A stretch of 64,000 nucleotides of DNA, from positions 2,046,001 through 2,110,000 of the forward strand of contig CM062387.1 of assembly GCA_031310005.1 (NCBI GenBank), given 5' to 3'. Under the pieces are notes generated by a model. The model searched no databases and had not been told where the DNA came from. It saw only the letters and a program-made list of their open reading frames with translations. Made by a program: the position numbers and the translations under genes. Below, in pieces: positions 1-10,966 of this stretch (positions within the stretch are counted from its first letter, which is position 1; each line of letters starts with the position of its first letter). This DNA comes from Dactylellina haptotyla. Lineage: Eukaryota > Ascomycota > Orbiliomycetes > Orbiliales > Orbiliaceae.

Positions 1-796
1 ACAGTATCTAAGGAACCTCCGATATTCAGTAGCTTGGCCATGTAATACTGTATGCGGGCTAGACCCACCGGCATCGGTTCCATTTGAGAACAACTCATCC
101 GCTCGACTTGGGAACAAAATAAGCGTCGGTTGGATTTGAAATTTCACTAAAGACGTCACTTAGCATATGAGCTCAAAGTCCCTCACTAAGAGTTCCCGAC
201 TAGTCGACGTTGACTTCTAGGTAACACCCACAGCTCTCTAAAATTTCCTTGGCAGCCCCACCACTAGCAGCGGAGATATTGACTTCGATGTCATTGACGA
301 ACCACAGTGTCTCATCTTGCTCGGTGAAAAAAGAACACCCCAGCCTTCCCCCGCGGTAATCTATCGCCATCATAACGCCCTTCTCATAATCTCCGTCTTC
401 GTCGTCTTCACATGTCACGTCTCTAGCATCTCCATCCTGGCTAAGGTCTCGAGCTCCGGTGGAAGAACGTAAATCATTCAATCTTGAATCGGATAGATGC
501 GGGCTGTGTGCCTCATGGGCTACCAGGCCACTAGCGGGACCGGAGACTTGCCCGGTGTATGCAGACAGCCCAGAAGGAGGCTGGTAAAATCTTGCTTTGT
601 TTGTATATGAATCATGGCTTTTTGGCGTACCTCGAAACGGGGAACTTTGACGAGGTCGTTTCGTACCGCGGGAAGAAGGTTGCTGCAAAACTTGAGAGGG
701 TTGACGCTTGTTACCTGGTGGTGACGAGGTGAAAGAAGAGCTAGAAAGACGGGACTGGTAAGGCTGGAGAGTGTTTCGGAGCATCTTAGTGATCAA
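1..796 (-). CDS. msh5: MSH5-like MutS homologue, 5' part only (runs off left edge)
   Basis: Meiotic MutS-family protein; in the known family Msh5 pairs with Msh4 and stabilises crossover intermediates in the nucleus. Exon 1 is 232-796. An 85-bp intron (147-231, donor GTGGGT, acceptor CTTTAG) joins phase 1 to exon 2 (1-146). The first ~120 residues are a Ser/Pro/Arg-rich, disordered tail. Then comes the start of the MutS core: MMAIDYRGGRLGCSFF followed, across the splice, by ILESLKFQIQPTLILF. This matches the family pattern of a hydrophobic strand, GxLGxxYY-like motif and QPTxIL strand. The downstream ATPase and clamp domains lie outside the window. A second ATG four codons in (784) is an alternative start. 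The end of exon 2 matches the family less well, so another intron or divergence near the edge is possible. Identification rests on this short N-terminal stretch. Confidence 0.65.
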
Positions 797-2717
797 TAGA
801 ATACTGATTTAAATCGATTTTGGCCGGTGGTGCTCGAGACACACATGCAAACACAACATAGGTAATACACCTCGTCGTGCCTTTTCTTGATGGTGCCAAG
901 TACGCTGTTGAACACGAAGAATATTATCGACTCTCATTCACCTGAGCAAAGCTAGAAGCTCGAGCCTGAGTTCGTGGTATGTTGAGATGTCTCAAACGGA
1001 TTTCAAACGTCCTTGATGTAATGGAACGAAGGAAGCACAACACGGCATATCCATTCGGTGAAGTCAACGGGCTTCGTACCAGGCTGAACGAACTCGGACG
1101 ACACACCAACACATTTTCAGCCTCATACATTTTAAAGTACACTGATTCGGAGCCTTTATCAAAATCTTGGCAGGTTGGCATCGGCAAGAATTGACTAGGT
1201 GAACTCCATGATGTATTAGCTCTGGAAAAACAAAGGCACCGTCCTGAATTTTAAGTCTTCAATCATCCCCATACTTGGGTGTGCCTCAGGGGGTGGTCAG
1301 TGCGGACAGAATGATCTATTTCAACATTGATTGATCTAAGTTAGTAGGAGGATGTATTATACTTGCATATGTGGCCGTTGATTCCGTTTGCAGTCTTTCT
1401 TATCCACTTCCTCTCCGGCATATAGTATATTGCACAGAAGCAAAATATTTCACGATGTCAATAAACCAGCCATACCATGCTCTCTTTTGCGTTGTGCAGG
1501 CCGCAGGGAATAAAAATAGCCCAGCGCTAACCGAACCGGTGGGTATGCTTGCAATGGTCCCACAAAAACACGGCGCGGCTCAGCAGAAAAGTGTCCTAGC
1601 AGCTTGGCATTGCGTTTGTCTGCATGGAAAGCGAAGCCCAAAAAGAAACAGGCCAGAATATTGGCCCGTGGAGAGATGGTGCGGTGGCAGGAACTCTCGA
1701 TCTATCGTGAAGATCCAAAATATAGATTATATACTGGGTGAGAGACAGCCACTTTGTCTAGATGTTAGAGATTCAACGTGTACTGCATGTGCATCAGAGC
1801 CGCATATTGGTGGATAGAGCAGATATCTATAGATCCATAAGGTCGAGGTATATACTTCCGTTTTTCATGCTTGATACCTCAATTGATAGCGTTTAGGACG
1901 ATCCGGAAGCTTCGAAAGTTTCGAATCGCGTGCCTTGGTGCCTGAGCGGAAATAATTTACCCTGTTCCGCCGTATGCGGCTGGGGCAATGCTCGGCCGCC
2001 TGCGTGGTTTCTGCGATCTCCGTTTCTAATGTCCTGTTTGTCAGTTGTGGAGAAAGCTTCAAAGCTTGGACTGAGAGGAGGCGTTGGGTAGAGCTTCTCG
2101 ATTGAGCACAGGCAACGCAAACAGTTCCACTTTGCTGTAACCTGGAAATGACGGTCCCGTTCCTGGAGGTGCACTAGCAGTAAACCTATATGGGATGCCC
2201 CCTGGCCTAAGGTTTTTGATGAATTTTCAATAGACCAAACTCGCCTCAGTTAGACGCGTTACTGATATGGATTTGAGGGCTCTTTCTATGCACGCCCGGC
2301 GATAGCTATCGATACGGCGGCCGAGTATGAGTGAACACGCATTTTTTTTCTTACCACCTCATACTTCCAATTCTGCTCGGACACTAAACTTTTTGGGATG
2401 CCTGCTGCCCTGAGATCTTGGGCGGATATCAAGGGGCGAGAAAAATAAAAAGAAAATGCTCCTAGTGTATATGCATGAAACTTTTTCATCACCAGCCTTC
2501 CAGTTATCGTGTGCGTTATAAATACCTGTGGTGGTACGCATGAGTCTCCAGTGAATACCCAGGTCCAACCACAACTTCCCATCGTTTCGTTCGATATCCC
2601 AAACGATCGTTCATACTCGCAGAATACATTCGCTTTCGAGATTTAATCCTTTAATATCTGTATTTCTCGTTTATAACATTAATACCTCGACTCATTTTCA
2701 AATCAACAAACTGAAAA
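797..2717. other. Intergenic, no supported gene
   Basis: About 1.9 kb. Short open frames exist on both strands at 924-1194, 1371-1817 and 1865-2174, but none shows a recognisable domain, signal peptide or splice continuity. The 1865-2174 stretch is slightly richer in G+C than its flanks and could be a degraded exon on the minus strand. I cannot support a gene here. Confidence 0.4.
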
Positions 2718-3000
2718 ATGAAGTTCTTCAGCACCGCCGTTCTCATTAGGTTAGTTCACAGGTCGCGATAAGCCCCTCAAAATTACAACTCAGCTTGCTA
2801 ATGACTCAAAATTCTTTTTTCTCTACAGCGCTTTGGCTATGGGTGCCACTGCACAGAATGCAACTGCCACCGGCAATAATAGCACGACGTCCCCACCACC
2901 ACCACCACCATACACCGGCGCTGCCTCGCAGCTAAACGTAGCCAGTGGTGCAACTGCCATGACATTCATGGGCTTGATGGCTTTCATGCTCACCATCTAA
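2718..3000 (+). CDS. Small secreted, GPI-anchor-type surface protein (67 aa)
   Basis: Two exons, 2718-2749 and 2829-3000. The 79-bp intron has donor GTTAGT, a GCTAATGAC-like branch site and acceptor CTACAG. The joined product starts MKFFSTAVLISALAMGATAQ, a clear signal peptide. A short mature region follows with two N-glycosylation sequons (NAT and NNST), a run of seven prolines, and a hydrophobic C-terminus ending MTFMGLMAFMLTI after small residues (GAAS, ASGA). That layout fits a GPI-anchor addition signal, so a plasma-membrane or cell-wall location is inferred. A pyrimidine-rich, AT-rich leader precedes the ATG. Very short GPI proteins of this design are common in filamentous ascomycetes, but I recognise no specific family. 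The gene is easily missed because the first exon is 32 nt and the whole product is under 70 residues. Confidence 0.75.
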
Positions 3001-4245
3001 ACGGGATAAAATCGATTCGTATACAATGGGAAACCATAATGTTTTCTTTCTTGGAAACTGAACTATCGACCACATGGGATATTGGCCGCGAAATTGTCAC
3101 CTATTTTTGGACCCTTCTTTGTTTCCGCTCACCTCAACCCAAAGGCTTTAGTTCGCAAAAGTTGCCGATTCTTCGGCACATGATCTTTCGGGTGTGAGCG
3201 AAACTCTTTACTTAATGTATTACTACGCATGGATCTCGGAGTACATATGGCTGAGGATCCTTTAGCTAGTTCTTAATGTAGCTTAGCATATATCAAACAA
3301 TCATCCAAAACCAAATATCGAGCGCAGGTGAAATATTTTGGCGATTTAATTTTCGTAGCTGTGAATTTTCACAATAACAGATAGGATATCCTTTGCTGTT
3401 GCTTTCCCATCAGTTAACCTTAAATAAATGTATTTCGCCAGTAGGTGACAGCTCAATGTCAAATCTTTGAAGCTTGCTTGGTCTTCAAAATGACGGGCTT
3501 TGGACTTATTGGAAGTCACGATTTATATTGACACATTAAGATTGACCGATTTGTCTGCCGCAGTATTACGAACGAATCCAGTAATCGAAGTTTCAGACCA
3601 CTCTCATTCAACGAATTCCTCGAAGATGAAAATTTGGCGTACTGTGTTGCACGTTGTTTCTCGGAATATTCCAAACGGAGAAATCCAACAGGCTGGGTAT
3701 TGCGCCACCTCATATGCAGCACACAACTTCCGATCCACTGGCGGCATTTTGAAGTTTTGCTCTTTGTGCCTATGACCATACTGGAAATGATTTCTTGTCT
3801 TATAGGTGTAAATTAAATTATTACATTTCTAAGGCTCCACTTCGCTGGGTTCGGCATGCTTTTCAGGGACAAGCCTCCCAATAAGGGAGCCCGAAATCTT
3901 TATGGACGTCAATAGGATATGCATTTTAAGTTATTTACATTAAAATATATAGAGAGAAAACAGGAGTGCTGAACCAAAGACCGACCGAGCTTTGTATTGT
4001 CATAAAATCTCTGGAAGTGGCCACATAGACGAAACATTCCTCACAGCTTGATATTCGCGATTCATGGCAACCAACGGTGCGGCCAGCTGGGAGGTGGAAT
4101 TGCGATCGCGGAAAAGATTCAACCAAAGCTCTCCAGTCCTCGTGCAACCTTTGAGAAAATATAAGCTTAGTTTATGTTCTGAGGAACCCACGGGAGAGGC
4201 TAAAAACAAACATACCTTGAAGTTTTTGAGATTTTTAGCGCCATC
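3001..4245. other. Intergenic, AT-rich
   Basis: About 1.2 kb separating the small GPI-type gene from the six-cysteine secreted gene. Short overlapping open frames at 3500-3816 and 3935-4209 run on both strands with no motif; I treat them as chance. The part just below 4246 is probably the 3' UTR of the minus-strand gene. Confidence 0.4.
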
Positions 4246-4752
4246 TTACCACTTGCACTCAAGTGTGATTGGGATGGCCCAAACATCAACCAACAGACCA
4301 GAATCACCTCGGATGCTGGTTATGCCTCCGGAGCAGGAGTCGCTGGTGCAACAGCCTCCGAGCACGGCCATTGCATCTCCAAGGTTTCTTAGATAGATGT
4401 GTGTGTTATCAGAGAAATATTTGTTTGCGACACACAGCTTGAGGCTCCCCCATGTCCAATGAACTGTTGTCCAGGCTGGCATGTAATACATATCATTGTG
4501 ACTCCACCAAGAATTCTCAAGGCCCCAAAAGTCATTGGTCACGAAGGTTGCGCCGGGCCAACAACTTGTGTCAGTTCGCTTCACCAAATGAGTGACGTCT
4601 GTGGGAGCTAGTGCGCGTGAATCTAGGAATGGCCCCTCAGGGACTATTTGTGCGACCTCGGCTGTGGCCGTGGTCTCGGCAACTGGGGCGGCGAAGACCG
4701 AGCAGATCATCGACCCAAGAAAGAAAAGAGAGGATTTCTGAATGAAAAGCAT
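4246..4752 (-). CDS. Secreted six-cysteine protein with Kex2-type propeptide, paralogue A (168 aa)
   Basis: Single-exon gene. The N-terminus MLFIQKSSLFFLGSMICSVFAAP is a signal peptide, followed by a ~35-residue propeptide ending in the dibasic VKR before TDTSCW, a likely Kex2 cleavage site. The mature part of about 108 residues holds six cysteines (TSC, KLC, GGCC, DSC, LEC), consistent with three disulfides, and is rich in Trp. It is a clear paralogue of the plus-strand gene at 6319-6858. The shared core is LCVANKYxSDNTHIYxRN, GDAMAVxGGCC and SIRGDSGLLVDVW. All six cysteines and the KRTDT junction are conserved, while pre- and pro-regions differ. I do not recognise the fold. Size, secretion and cysteine content are effector-like, but function is unknown. 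A TATA-like TATAAAAA lies about 160 bp upstream. Confidence 0.85.
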   Translation of the reverse strand: MLFIQKSSLFFLGSMICSVFAAPVAETTATAEVAQIVPEGPFLDSRALAPTDVTHLVKRTDTSCWPGATFVTNDFWGLENSWWSHNDMYYMPAWTTVHWTWGSLKLCVANKYFSDNTHIYLRNLGDAMAVLGGCCTSDSCSGGITSIRGDSGLLVDVWAIPITLECKW

Positions 4753-4910
4753 TTTTGATGTGTTATCAAATAAGAAGGACAGAAAATGTGAGTTTTGAGG
4801 AAAGAGATGATTACTCTATAGAGCTCTAGAATTGAGAAAATCCGAGAGGAAAGGCTGATCTGCTGGCGAGGATTGTGCTGAAGAATTTGCTGAAGCATGA
4901 GCTAAAACGC

Positions 4911-4918
4911 TTTTTATA
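4911..4918 (-). promoter_or_regulatory. TATA-like box for the minus-strand six-cysteine gene
   Basis: TATAAAAA on the minus strand, about 160 bp upstream of the ATG at 4752. Spacing resembles that of its paralogue. Assigned by sequence and position only. Confidence 0.45.
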
Positions 4919-6181
4919 TTCAGTTTATGTACGCGCCGTGATTTCTGGATCCGGCACCGCAATCCGGAGCTGCTGTCTTAAATTTTACAACAATCGCGAC
5001 TGTGGAGCTAGACGCACGCATAGCCTCTCGTCGCACAGAGCGAAGAGGGTACCTGCCTAATATGATTTCAGGATGCGAATACAGTTTTTGTTGGTGATTA
5101 CTGATATGACGATCAGACCCTAATTCATACCGGTTCTATATTCCGATTTTTGGCACTGCCCGAGCAAATAAACATGCTCACAGGGTCTGCCAGCTTTCTT
5201 GGCTACGCGAAGGGATCCATGGGATGGTTGAGCCAATTGCGTTGGCCCATGGCAGCTCTGCAGGCACAAAACTTCGCAGTTTCAGCTTTAGAGAACACTA
5301 GCTCGAACTCCACAAGCTATTATATCCTTGTCCATGTCTCATAACTCAACGGGTAATTATCAGCATATTTTTAAAATCCTCGAGTTTTCTGTAAATCATA
5401 GCTTCGCAATATCTACTCGTATCAACTATATAATCCGATCTTTTAAGTTTATCCAGTGTTTGAGAGATACGAGACCCGATTACAACCTAAACCATACCAA
5501 TTAATATCAGTTAATCTACGAGCGAAGCTTGGTCTTACTTATCTGGTCAATGGAATGGCGTGAATTATCACATGTTTTCGCGGTGTGAGCGGTTATTTCG
5601 AACTTCTCGAAAGGAACTATCTTAAAGATTTTTCCTTAAATAACTTCGTGGCGAGGCACCTGTTGTTCGCGTTCATTGAGCCTCCTATCTCGTTTTGGCA
5701 ACTATGGGAACACCCATGTACCTTTCAACTGTGGACCCAACAAACAAGCTCCATTCACATGCATTGCAGACCCCAAATCAGGATATCCAACCGGTGCGTT
5801 GTAAAATCAATCACAGGATGAAACTGCAAAAGTTAGGCTGCATAGTCCTTTTTTAGCGTTTACTCATCAACAGGTGAACAAGCATTCGCTTAGCCCTGCA
5901 TTTAAGCCACAAGGTCCTTTCCCCTGGAGCTTCTCATTCGCCGCGACAAACCATGATAGGGTCTGCGCAGATCTTTTAATCCGGGGATCCCATGCTATTG
6001 TTACGAGAAAGATATTGATATTTCGCTCTTCGCGATAGGCTATGGTTTCCGAAAAAAAAGTTTCATTTCGAGGAGCGCAATGTTGACGAGACCAACAAAA
6101 TTGATCTCTTTCGATATTCGAACAAAGTCCAGTCAGCCATGATGCGAACTTGGCTTCGGTATTGTGGATATGAAAAGGACA

Positions 6182-6187
6182 TATAAA
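6182..6187 (+). promoter_or_regulatory. TATA-like box for the plus-strand six-cysteine gene
   Basis: TATAAA within ACATATAAAGGG, about 130 bp upstream of the ATG at 6319, followed by an A/T/C-rich leader typical of highly expressed fungal secreted genes. Confidence 0.5.
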
Positions 6188-6318
6188 GGGTAGCAAGTTG
6201 GCTGAAAATCCAAATTTTATTCTGCATCAATCACAAAGCCTTCAATCTTTACAAGAAGATTACATTCTATACAACATATACCCCCTTCTCTTAATAAATA
6301 TTATTATCAATTTTCACA

Positions 6319-6858
6319 ATGCAAGTCAAGTTGCAAACCACTATCTTGGCCATTCTGGCTTCAATGGCATCTTTGTCCTCCGCAGCACCAGTCGCTGATG
6401 CCACAACAAGCGCAAGCAATGTCGCACCTACCGCCGATCCAAAATTCCAAGGCGTCGTTGTGAGCTCATTCAGCGGCCCAGCTCAATCCAAGAAGAGAGA
6501 TGCCGATACTGTACTCAAACGCACTGATACTAGGTGCTTTGATAGCGACACATTTAACACGGACGATTACTGGTGGCTTGAAAACAGCTTCTGGCCTCGT
6601 AACGACTGGTATTATCTCAAGAACTATAGTGGAACCTCCTGGACACACGGTTCTCTTACTGTCTGCGTTGCCAACAAGTACCTTTCGGACAATACACATA
6701 TTTATGTTAGAAATGTTGGCGATGCCATGGCCGTTGTTGGTGGTTGCTGCGTGGCATCTACTTGTGCGGGAGGTGTCAGCAGCATCCGAGGCGACTCAGG
6801 CCTGTTAGTCGATGTCTGGAGTATCCCATCATGGAAGAACTGTCTGGATACGTGGTAG
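6319..6858 (+). CDS. Secreted six-cysteine protein with Kex2-type propeptide, paralogue B (179 aa)
   Basis: Single-exon gene. Signal peptide MQVKLQTTILAILASMASLSSA is followed by a propeptide with two dibasic sites (KKR near residue 55 and LKR before TDTRCF). The mature domain of about 110 residues has six cysteines in the same order as the minus-strand paralogue at 4246-4752: TRC, TVC, GGCC, STC, KNC. The two mature regions are roughly 60% identical by eye, strongest over CVANKYLSDNTHIYVRNV and IRGDSGLLVDVWSIP. Aromatic residues are abundant (WW, FW, DWYY). The RGD in SIRGDSG is conserved in both copies; whether it is exposed is unknown. Divergent orientation suggests an inverted duplication. 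No family is recognised; a secreted, possibly host- or competitor-facing role is inference. Confidence 0.87.
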   Translation: MQVKLQTTILAILASMASLSSAAPVADATTSASNVAPTADPKFQGVVVSSFSGPAQSKKRDADTVLKRTDTRCFDSDTFNTDDYWWLENSFWPRNDWYYLKNYSGTSWTHGSLTVCVANKYLSDNTHIYVRNVGDAMAVVGGCCVASTCAGGVSSIRGDSGLLVDVWSIPSWKNCLDTW

Positions 6859-8187
6859 ATAGACAAAACGGTATTTTATAGCACATATATTTTGAAATGG
6901 TAGCGGGATGAACACGGTTCTCTATCTGAGAGACTGGTGCTCTCGTACCATTGGCGGGGTAATAGGAATATCACCCATTTGTTCGTTGAAGGTTTGGCTC
7001 TGTTTTTGAAAAGTTGTTAAATTTAGTAGTATCTCTTTACCATTCACGATATGTATCTTAATAGCATGGAATTTAATGATCGTACCCCTAAAATCGAAAG
7101 AAATTCTTTAACCCTGGTCATATCGTCTCTCGTATTCTCAATTTATCAAGACAAAAGCCAAAAGCAAAATATTGTCCATCTAACTTGAGCAGATATCAAA
7201 TGGGTTATCGACATCTCTGGACTCAATTGGATTGGGATGCTAGCTAGATTTTGTCAATAACTTATAAACCCTTGACTTGGTGCAACAACGAACATTCTTC
7301 GCTATTGAACCTCATCATCTCGCGAGATCTCAGTTCAGTAACTTATTGTTCAGGTGCAGTAGGCTGAGCCTGACGAAAACGAAAGAGAGGAAATATTTTA
7401 AGCACAAACTTCATTTCAATGACGATTGAGAACGACTATTCTCATTATGGTATTGAAAAAATCTATTCATACAGGGTTCTCAATGTTGTTTTCGCTGGAT
7501 CCCAGCTACTAGATTTCGACTAGTCGGTAAGATGTGTTGGCGCAATCTATATAGGTACTTAAGTATTTTGTATGGGAGGAACTCCTTGCGTCACGGAAGT
7601 TTTCGGGTCTGAGATCCAAGGAAAAAATGAAAATGGTTTCACCTGTTTTTCCACATGTAGTGGATAAGTAGACGAAGAAATCTGAAAACAATTTAATGGT
7701 CTCTCTACGAATTGCGCGGTATCCACAAGTTAGATATTTTATGGTAGGCGGTCCATGCTGACCATGAGATAAACGTCGGGAAATGGTCGTCATTAATTAT
7801 TAGTATCAAAAAAGTAGTTATAGTACATGACATGGTCAAAATATTAATATACGCCTTAGAATGCTGAGCGAAATCCTCAGTTTTGAACGCGTTTTATTGA
7901 AGAAGGGGTATTCGCTAAGTGAACCAAAAGCTATATTGTCTGCGGGAAATTTTGTTTCTGGGAGGGCTATTATCCCCGAATATACCGATACCAATTGATT
8001 TCCATATCCTACCCACTCTCAAGGTCATATAGTGGTAAACATTTTCTCCCGAGTAGCTCCAACAAGTTTGTTTCGAGGACCCAGCAAAGGAAGAAGGGGT
8101 TCGAGGGTAAAAGATTGGACTGCACAATCAAGTCTCGCTTATTCTAAAGACTGCCAGCACTCATCGCAGAATATTATTCCCGATTGC
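6859..8187. other. Intergenic, AT-rich
   Basis: About 1.3 kb. The first ~100 bp are probably 3' UTR of the secreted gene. The minus-strand frame at 7509-7793 and overlapping frames at 7915-8244 show no domains. No gene is supported. Confidence 0.4.
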
Positions 8188-8691
8188 CTAGCCCATATAA
8201 CTCTTGACATCACCTTGCGAAAGCGAAAACCCGGGCGTAGCTAACTCTGTATTCGCAAATGCTGCTGCCGCCGCAGCTTCGGCAATACTCCTTGTTAACT
8301 TAAAATTTGAGTGTTCCAGCACGCTGGTCCCTCCAATCGGACCATTATCGTCACCGAAAAGATAGAAGCAAGCTCTCTGCGCAAAACCTTGAAGATACAG
8401 CGGCAGGCACAATGTTACTGCAGCTGTGAGTAGACTGAAGAAGAGGAGTAGAAAACCGTAGAAAGCCCATTTTTCGCTGGTGCTCATGAGATATGAACAG
8501 AAGGTAACGTCAAAGAGGAGGAACTTCCGTTGGAGCCAAGACTTCCGCGTTCGTGGAGCAAAGTAGTCAGGCTGTTGAGGCGGGACGTTTGGGTGATAAT
8601 ATCCGCCGTTCATGCGTTGTCGGCTCATGCTCATGCCCATGTGAGTATACGTGTTGGCGACATTCTCGTAGTTCTCGTAGTAAATGGTCAT
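8188..8691 (-). CDS. Hypothetical membrane protein (167 aa)
   Basis: I do not recognise this protein. The N-terminal ~45 residues are polar and Tyr/Asn/Met-rich. A basic patch follows (RTRKSWLQRKF), then a hydrophobic stretch over about residues 58-105 (FDVTFCSYLM and YGFLLLFFSLLTAAVTLCLPLYL). This fits one membrane span preceded by a weaker hydrophobic stretch, with the basic patch on the cytosolic side. The C-terminal third has an alanine run (EAAAAAAFA). No signal peptide at the ATG. A splice donor-like GTGATG lies close to the stop codon, so the last few residues could differ by an intron into downstream sequence. Length, composition and lack of a competing frame support a real gene, but there is no functional evidence. 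Confidence 0.55.
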   Translation of the reverse strand: MTIYYENYENVANTYTHMGMSMSRQRMNGGYYHPNVPPQQPDYFAPRTRKSWLQRKFLLFDVTFCSYLMSTSEKWAFYGFLLLFFSLLTAAVTLCLPLYLQGFAQRACFYLFGDDNGPIGGTSVLEHSNFKLTRSIAEAAAAAAFANTELATPGFSLSQGDVKSYMG

Positions 8692-9362
8692 TGTTGTCGA
8701 AGTATAGCGACTAGAATGAAGCTATCCTCAAAAGATCCTCCAGCAAGCTGATCTACCTTGAGAGCCGAGTAGGGGTGTCCTAGAACTTAAATACCTTTTT
8801 TTTATCCTAGTTTTTTCGATCATCATCGATTTTTCTCTGTCCGCAGTGCCGGTTTCCTGTTTGGCATTTTGTGGAATTTGGGGGCTTGAGTATCCGTCGC
8901 GTTCCGTGCGGAAGACGCAGAAATGGGTTGGTAGACCCAGCAGATCCCGTCTCAGCTTCAACCAAATGGAACGAAAAAGACGACCGTCTGATTAGAAATC
9001 ATGTGGTCGGCCATATATGCATACACACAACATGCAACACCTAGCAGACACTAGAATAGCAATTTTTGCAACCTTTCTCCCTGTGTCTATTGAAATTTCT
9101 CGCACTAGACTTTCCTGGATCAGATCTGGAACCTGGAAATAACCACCAGCCTGCCAAAGTCTACCATCTCTCACCGTGCAGGGTTCAGCGAGACAATATA
9201 ATAAAACCATGAAACAAGCTTAGGATCCACAGCTTGGGGTACAGCAATTGTAATCTTCTCTCCAACTTCAGATATAATTTCAACTAGAAGGCCTCGAAGG
9301 CTCGCACAACAAATGCGCTCCTTCGTCCTGTCCGCAGCGAAAAACAAAATATTAAAACATTC
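8692..9362. other. Intergenic
   Basis: About 670 bp between the membrane-protein gene and the TPR remnant. Short minus-strand frames at 8728-8961 and 8992-9210 have no recognisable content. Confidence 0.4.
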
Positions 9363-10509
9363 CTAAGTATCGTGGCCCAAGAAAATCTCCCAATTTTCTA
9401 CTAAGTTCTCGGAGTATCTTTCAAAATCCGGACAATCACCGAGTTTTGGTCGCTGGGCCTGAGGGTCTGCACCGAATGCGAGATGTTCCGCTTCCATTTT
9501 GTGCCCCCCTGTAAGCGCGCTGTTATTTTCACCACTGCGAATATTTGCCAGATGCCGTCGGTAATCAGTAAGCAAGATATTTTTCGTAACCATTTTAATT
9601 GCGCTCCAGATCTCGCGGGATATCTGAAGAGTGACATGGCGCTCTGCAGGAAATATCTAGTCAAATAGGTCAGTAGCCTCTAACAATATCAGAAGTGATA
9701 CTCACAATGCAATACTGTTTTCTCCCTGTTGAAGATAGCACCACCCCAGTTGAGACTCAATTCCGGCGACTAGGAAGGGAGGTATGGTGCGGCAACTCTC
9801 AAGATATGTTAAAGCTGACTTATACGCTGGAATCGCTTCATCGTACTTGTATCGCCGAATTAAATCATTCCCCCAAACGAAATGAGCTTGACCTCTTACT
9901 AGACTAACTTAAAGTTAGCTGATCAAGACAACTCAGTCAACTTGAAATAACTGTTAACCTACAAATAATCTGTTGGGGGAAGCTTTTTATCCTTAGTTGC
10001 GGTATCCTCCTGGAAATAGATTTCGAGCACGGTCCTAGCATCCTCGAACCTATTTTGTCCGACCATTGCTAAAGCGATGTCCAAATCGCAATATTCTCGG
10101 TGGAGTAAAGCCTCCGCAATGTCAATTCTAAATGTGTACCCAAACCTATGAGCGGTCTGAGAAATAATATGCTGAGTGTTTGATGATTCATATTTCTTGC
10201 ATGCATGAGAGATAAAATTTCGACTTCGAGCCCCGACATCGCCGCAGAAGTACGTAGTGGAGTTGTTATATCAATGCGTTTCTAAGTTGCGAAGGATATA
10301 TTTAAGACATGGTTTCTTATTGTAAGAAGCCGGGTATGCAAAATCAATTGTAACCAAGTCGTATAATAAAATATAGACGTTGAAGAAGGCTGAAACTTTC
10401 GAAACTATTGTGAAAAAGTTAATAGCCTTGTCAAACCTTGCATGTGGCAGCGCAGCAAAACGTCCCAATACGGAATACCGTTCGTACTCAAGGGCGACAT
10501 ATATTCCTT
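9363..10509 (-). pseudogene. Decayed TPR-repeat protein gene (C-terminal part)
   Basis: Spliced frames on the minus strand give a coherent helical-repeat protein. One open block (10509 to 9963) includes FDKAINFFTIVSKVSAFFNV and FRIDIAEALLHREYCDLDIA. A 59-bp intron (9904-9962, donor GTAGGT, branch CTAAC) joins it to 9706-9903, encoding the TPR-like YKYDEAIPAYKSALTYLES and ESQLGWCYLQQGENSIA. A second intron starts at 9705 (GTGAGT). The tail to 9363 is open, but its best frame (SREIWSAIKMVTKNILLTDY) does not join cleanly. An in-frame TGA at 10271-10273 interrupts the first block, and upstream of 10509 the frame closes without a start or good acceptor. I read it as a host gene losing function, possibly the 3' end of a STAND/TPR gene like its neighbours. 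Selective readthrough or an unrecognised intron are alternatives. Confidence 0.6.
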
Positions 10510-10966
10510 ATCTTGCCAACTTGTTCAAACAATATTTCTTATCATCCCTTAAGACTAGCCAGCAGGGATTGTGAAAGCCGCCTACCATAACAGCACCCTG
10601 TCTTTTATCAAGTTTGCTAGTTATTACTCCACTACTACAAGTTTATATCGACCCAATAAATACCTCAACCGTAAAATAGAAAAGACCATAATTAGCAAAT
10701 ATAAAATTAACTTGGATAAGGATACAATATCTTGTAATATTCCCTCCGATTACCTCGAATTTATTGTGATTTCGAAACATATTCCATATCTAGACTACAC
10801 GGTATTCCAACCACGCTTATTGTAGCATGTTACTATAATATCTGATGGTAGATTTCCTTATAATATCTTCAATACTCGAACAGTTTTAATAATAAATAGA
10901 ATTGAAGATTAACGTTCAGTATAGCCGGCCACACTAGTGCTTAATTATCAAGGATAGTTATACTAG
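10510..10966. other. AT-rich spacer
   Basis: About 450 bp, markedly AT-rich compared with its flanks, between the decayed TPR gene and the STAND-N gene. A plus-strand 84-codon frame (10571-10825), rich in Lys/Ile/Tyr, reflects base composition. No element ends or repeats were found. Confidence 0.45.

Larger units (their letters stand above)
4753..6318. other. Shared divergent promoter region of the six-cysteine pair
   Basis: About 1.57 kb between two divergently transcribed paralogues. It holds a TATA-like box near each start (4911-4918 on minus, 6182-6187 on plus). Between them are short frames at 5150-5344, 5585-5821 and 5867-6196 without recognisable features. No gene is supported. Confidence 0.45.

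Noticed and set aside
1371-1817. 148-codon plus-strand frame
   Set aside because: No signal peptide, domain or good start context, and an antisense frame overlaps it; insufficient support.
10571-10825. 84-codon Lys/Ile/Tyr-rich frame in the AT-rich spacer
   Set aside because: Composition follows base bias; no splice continuity, domain or homologous neighbour.
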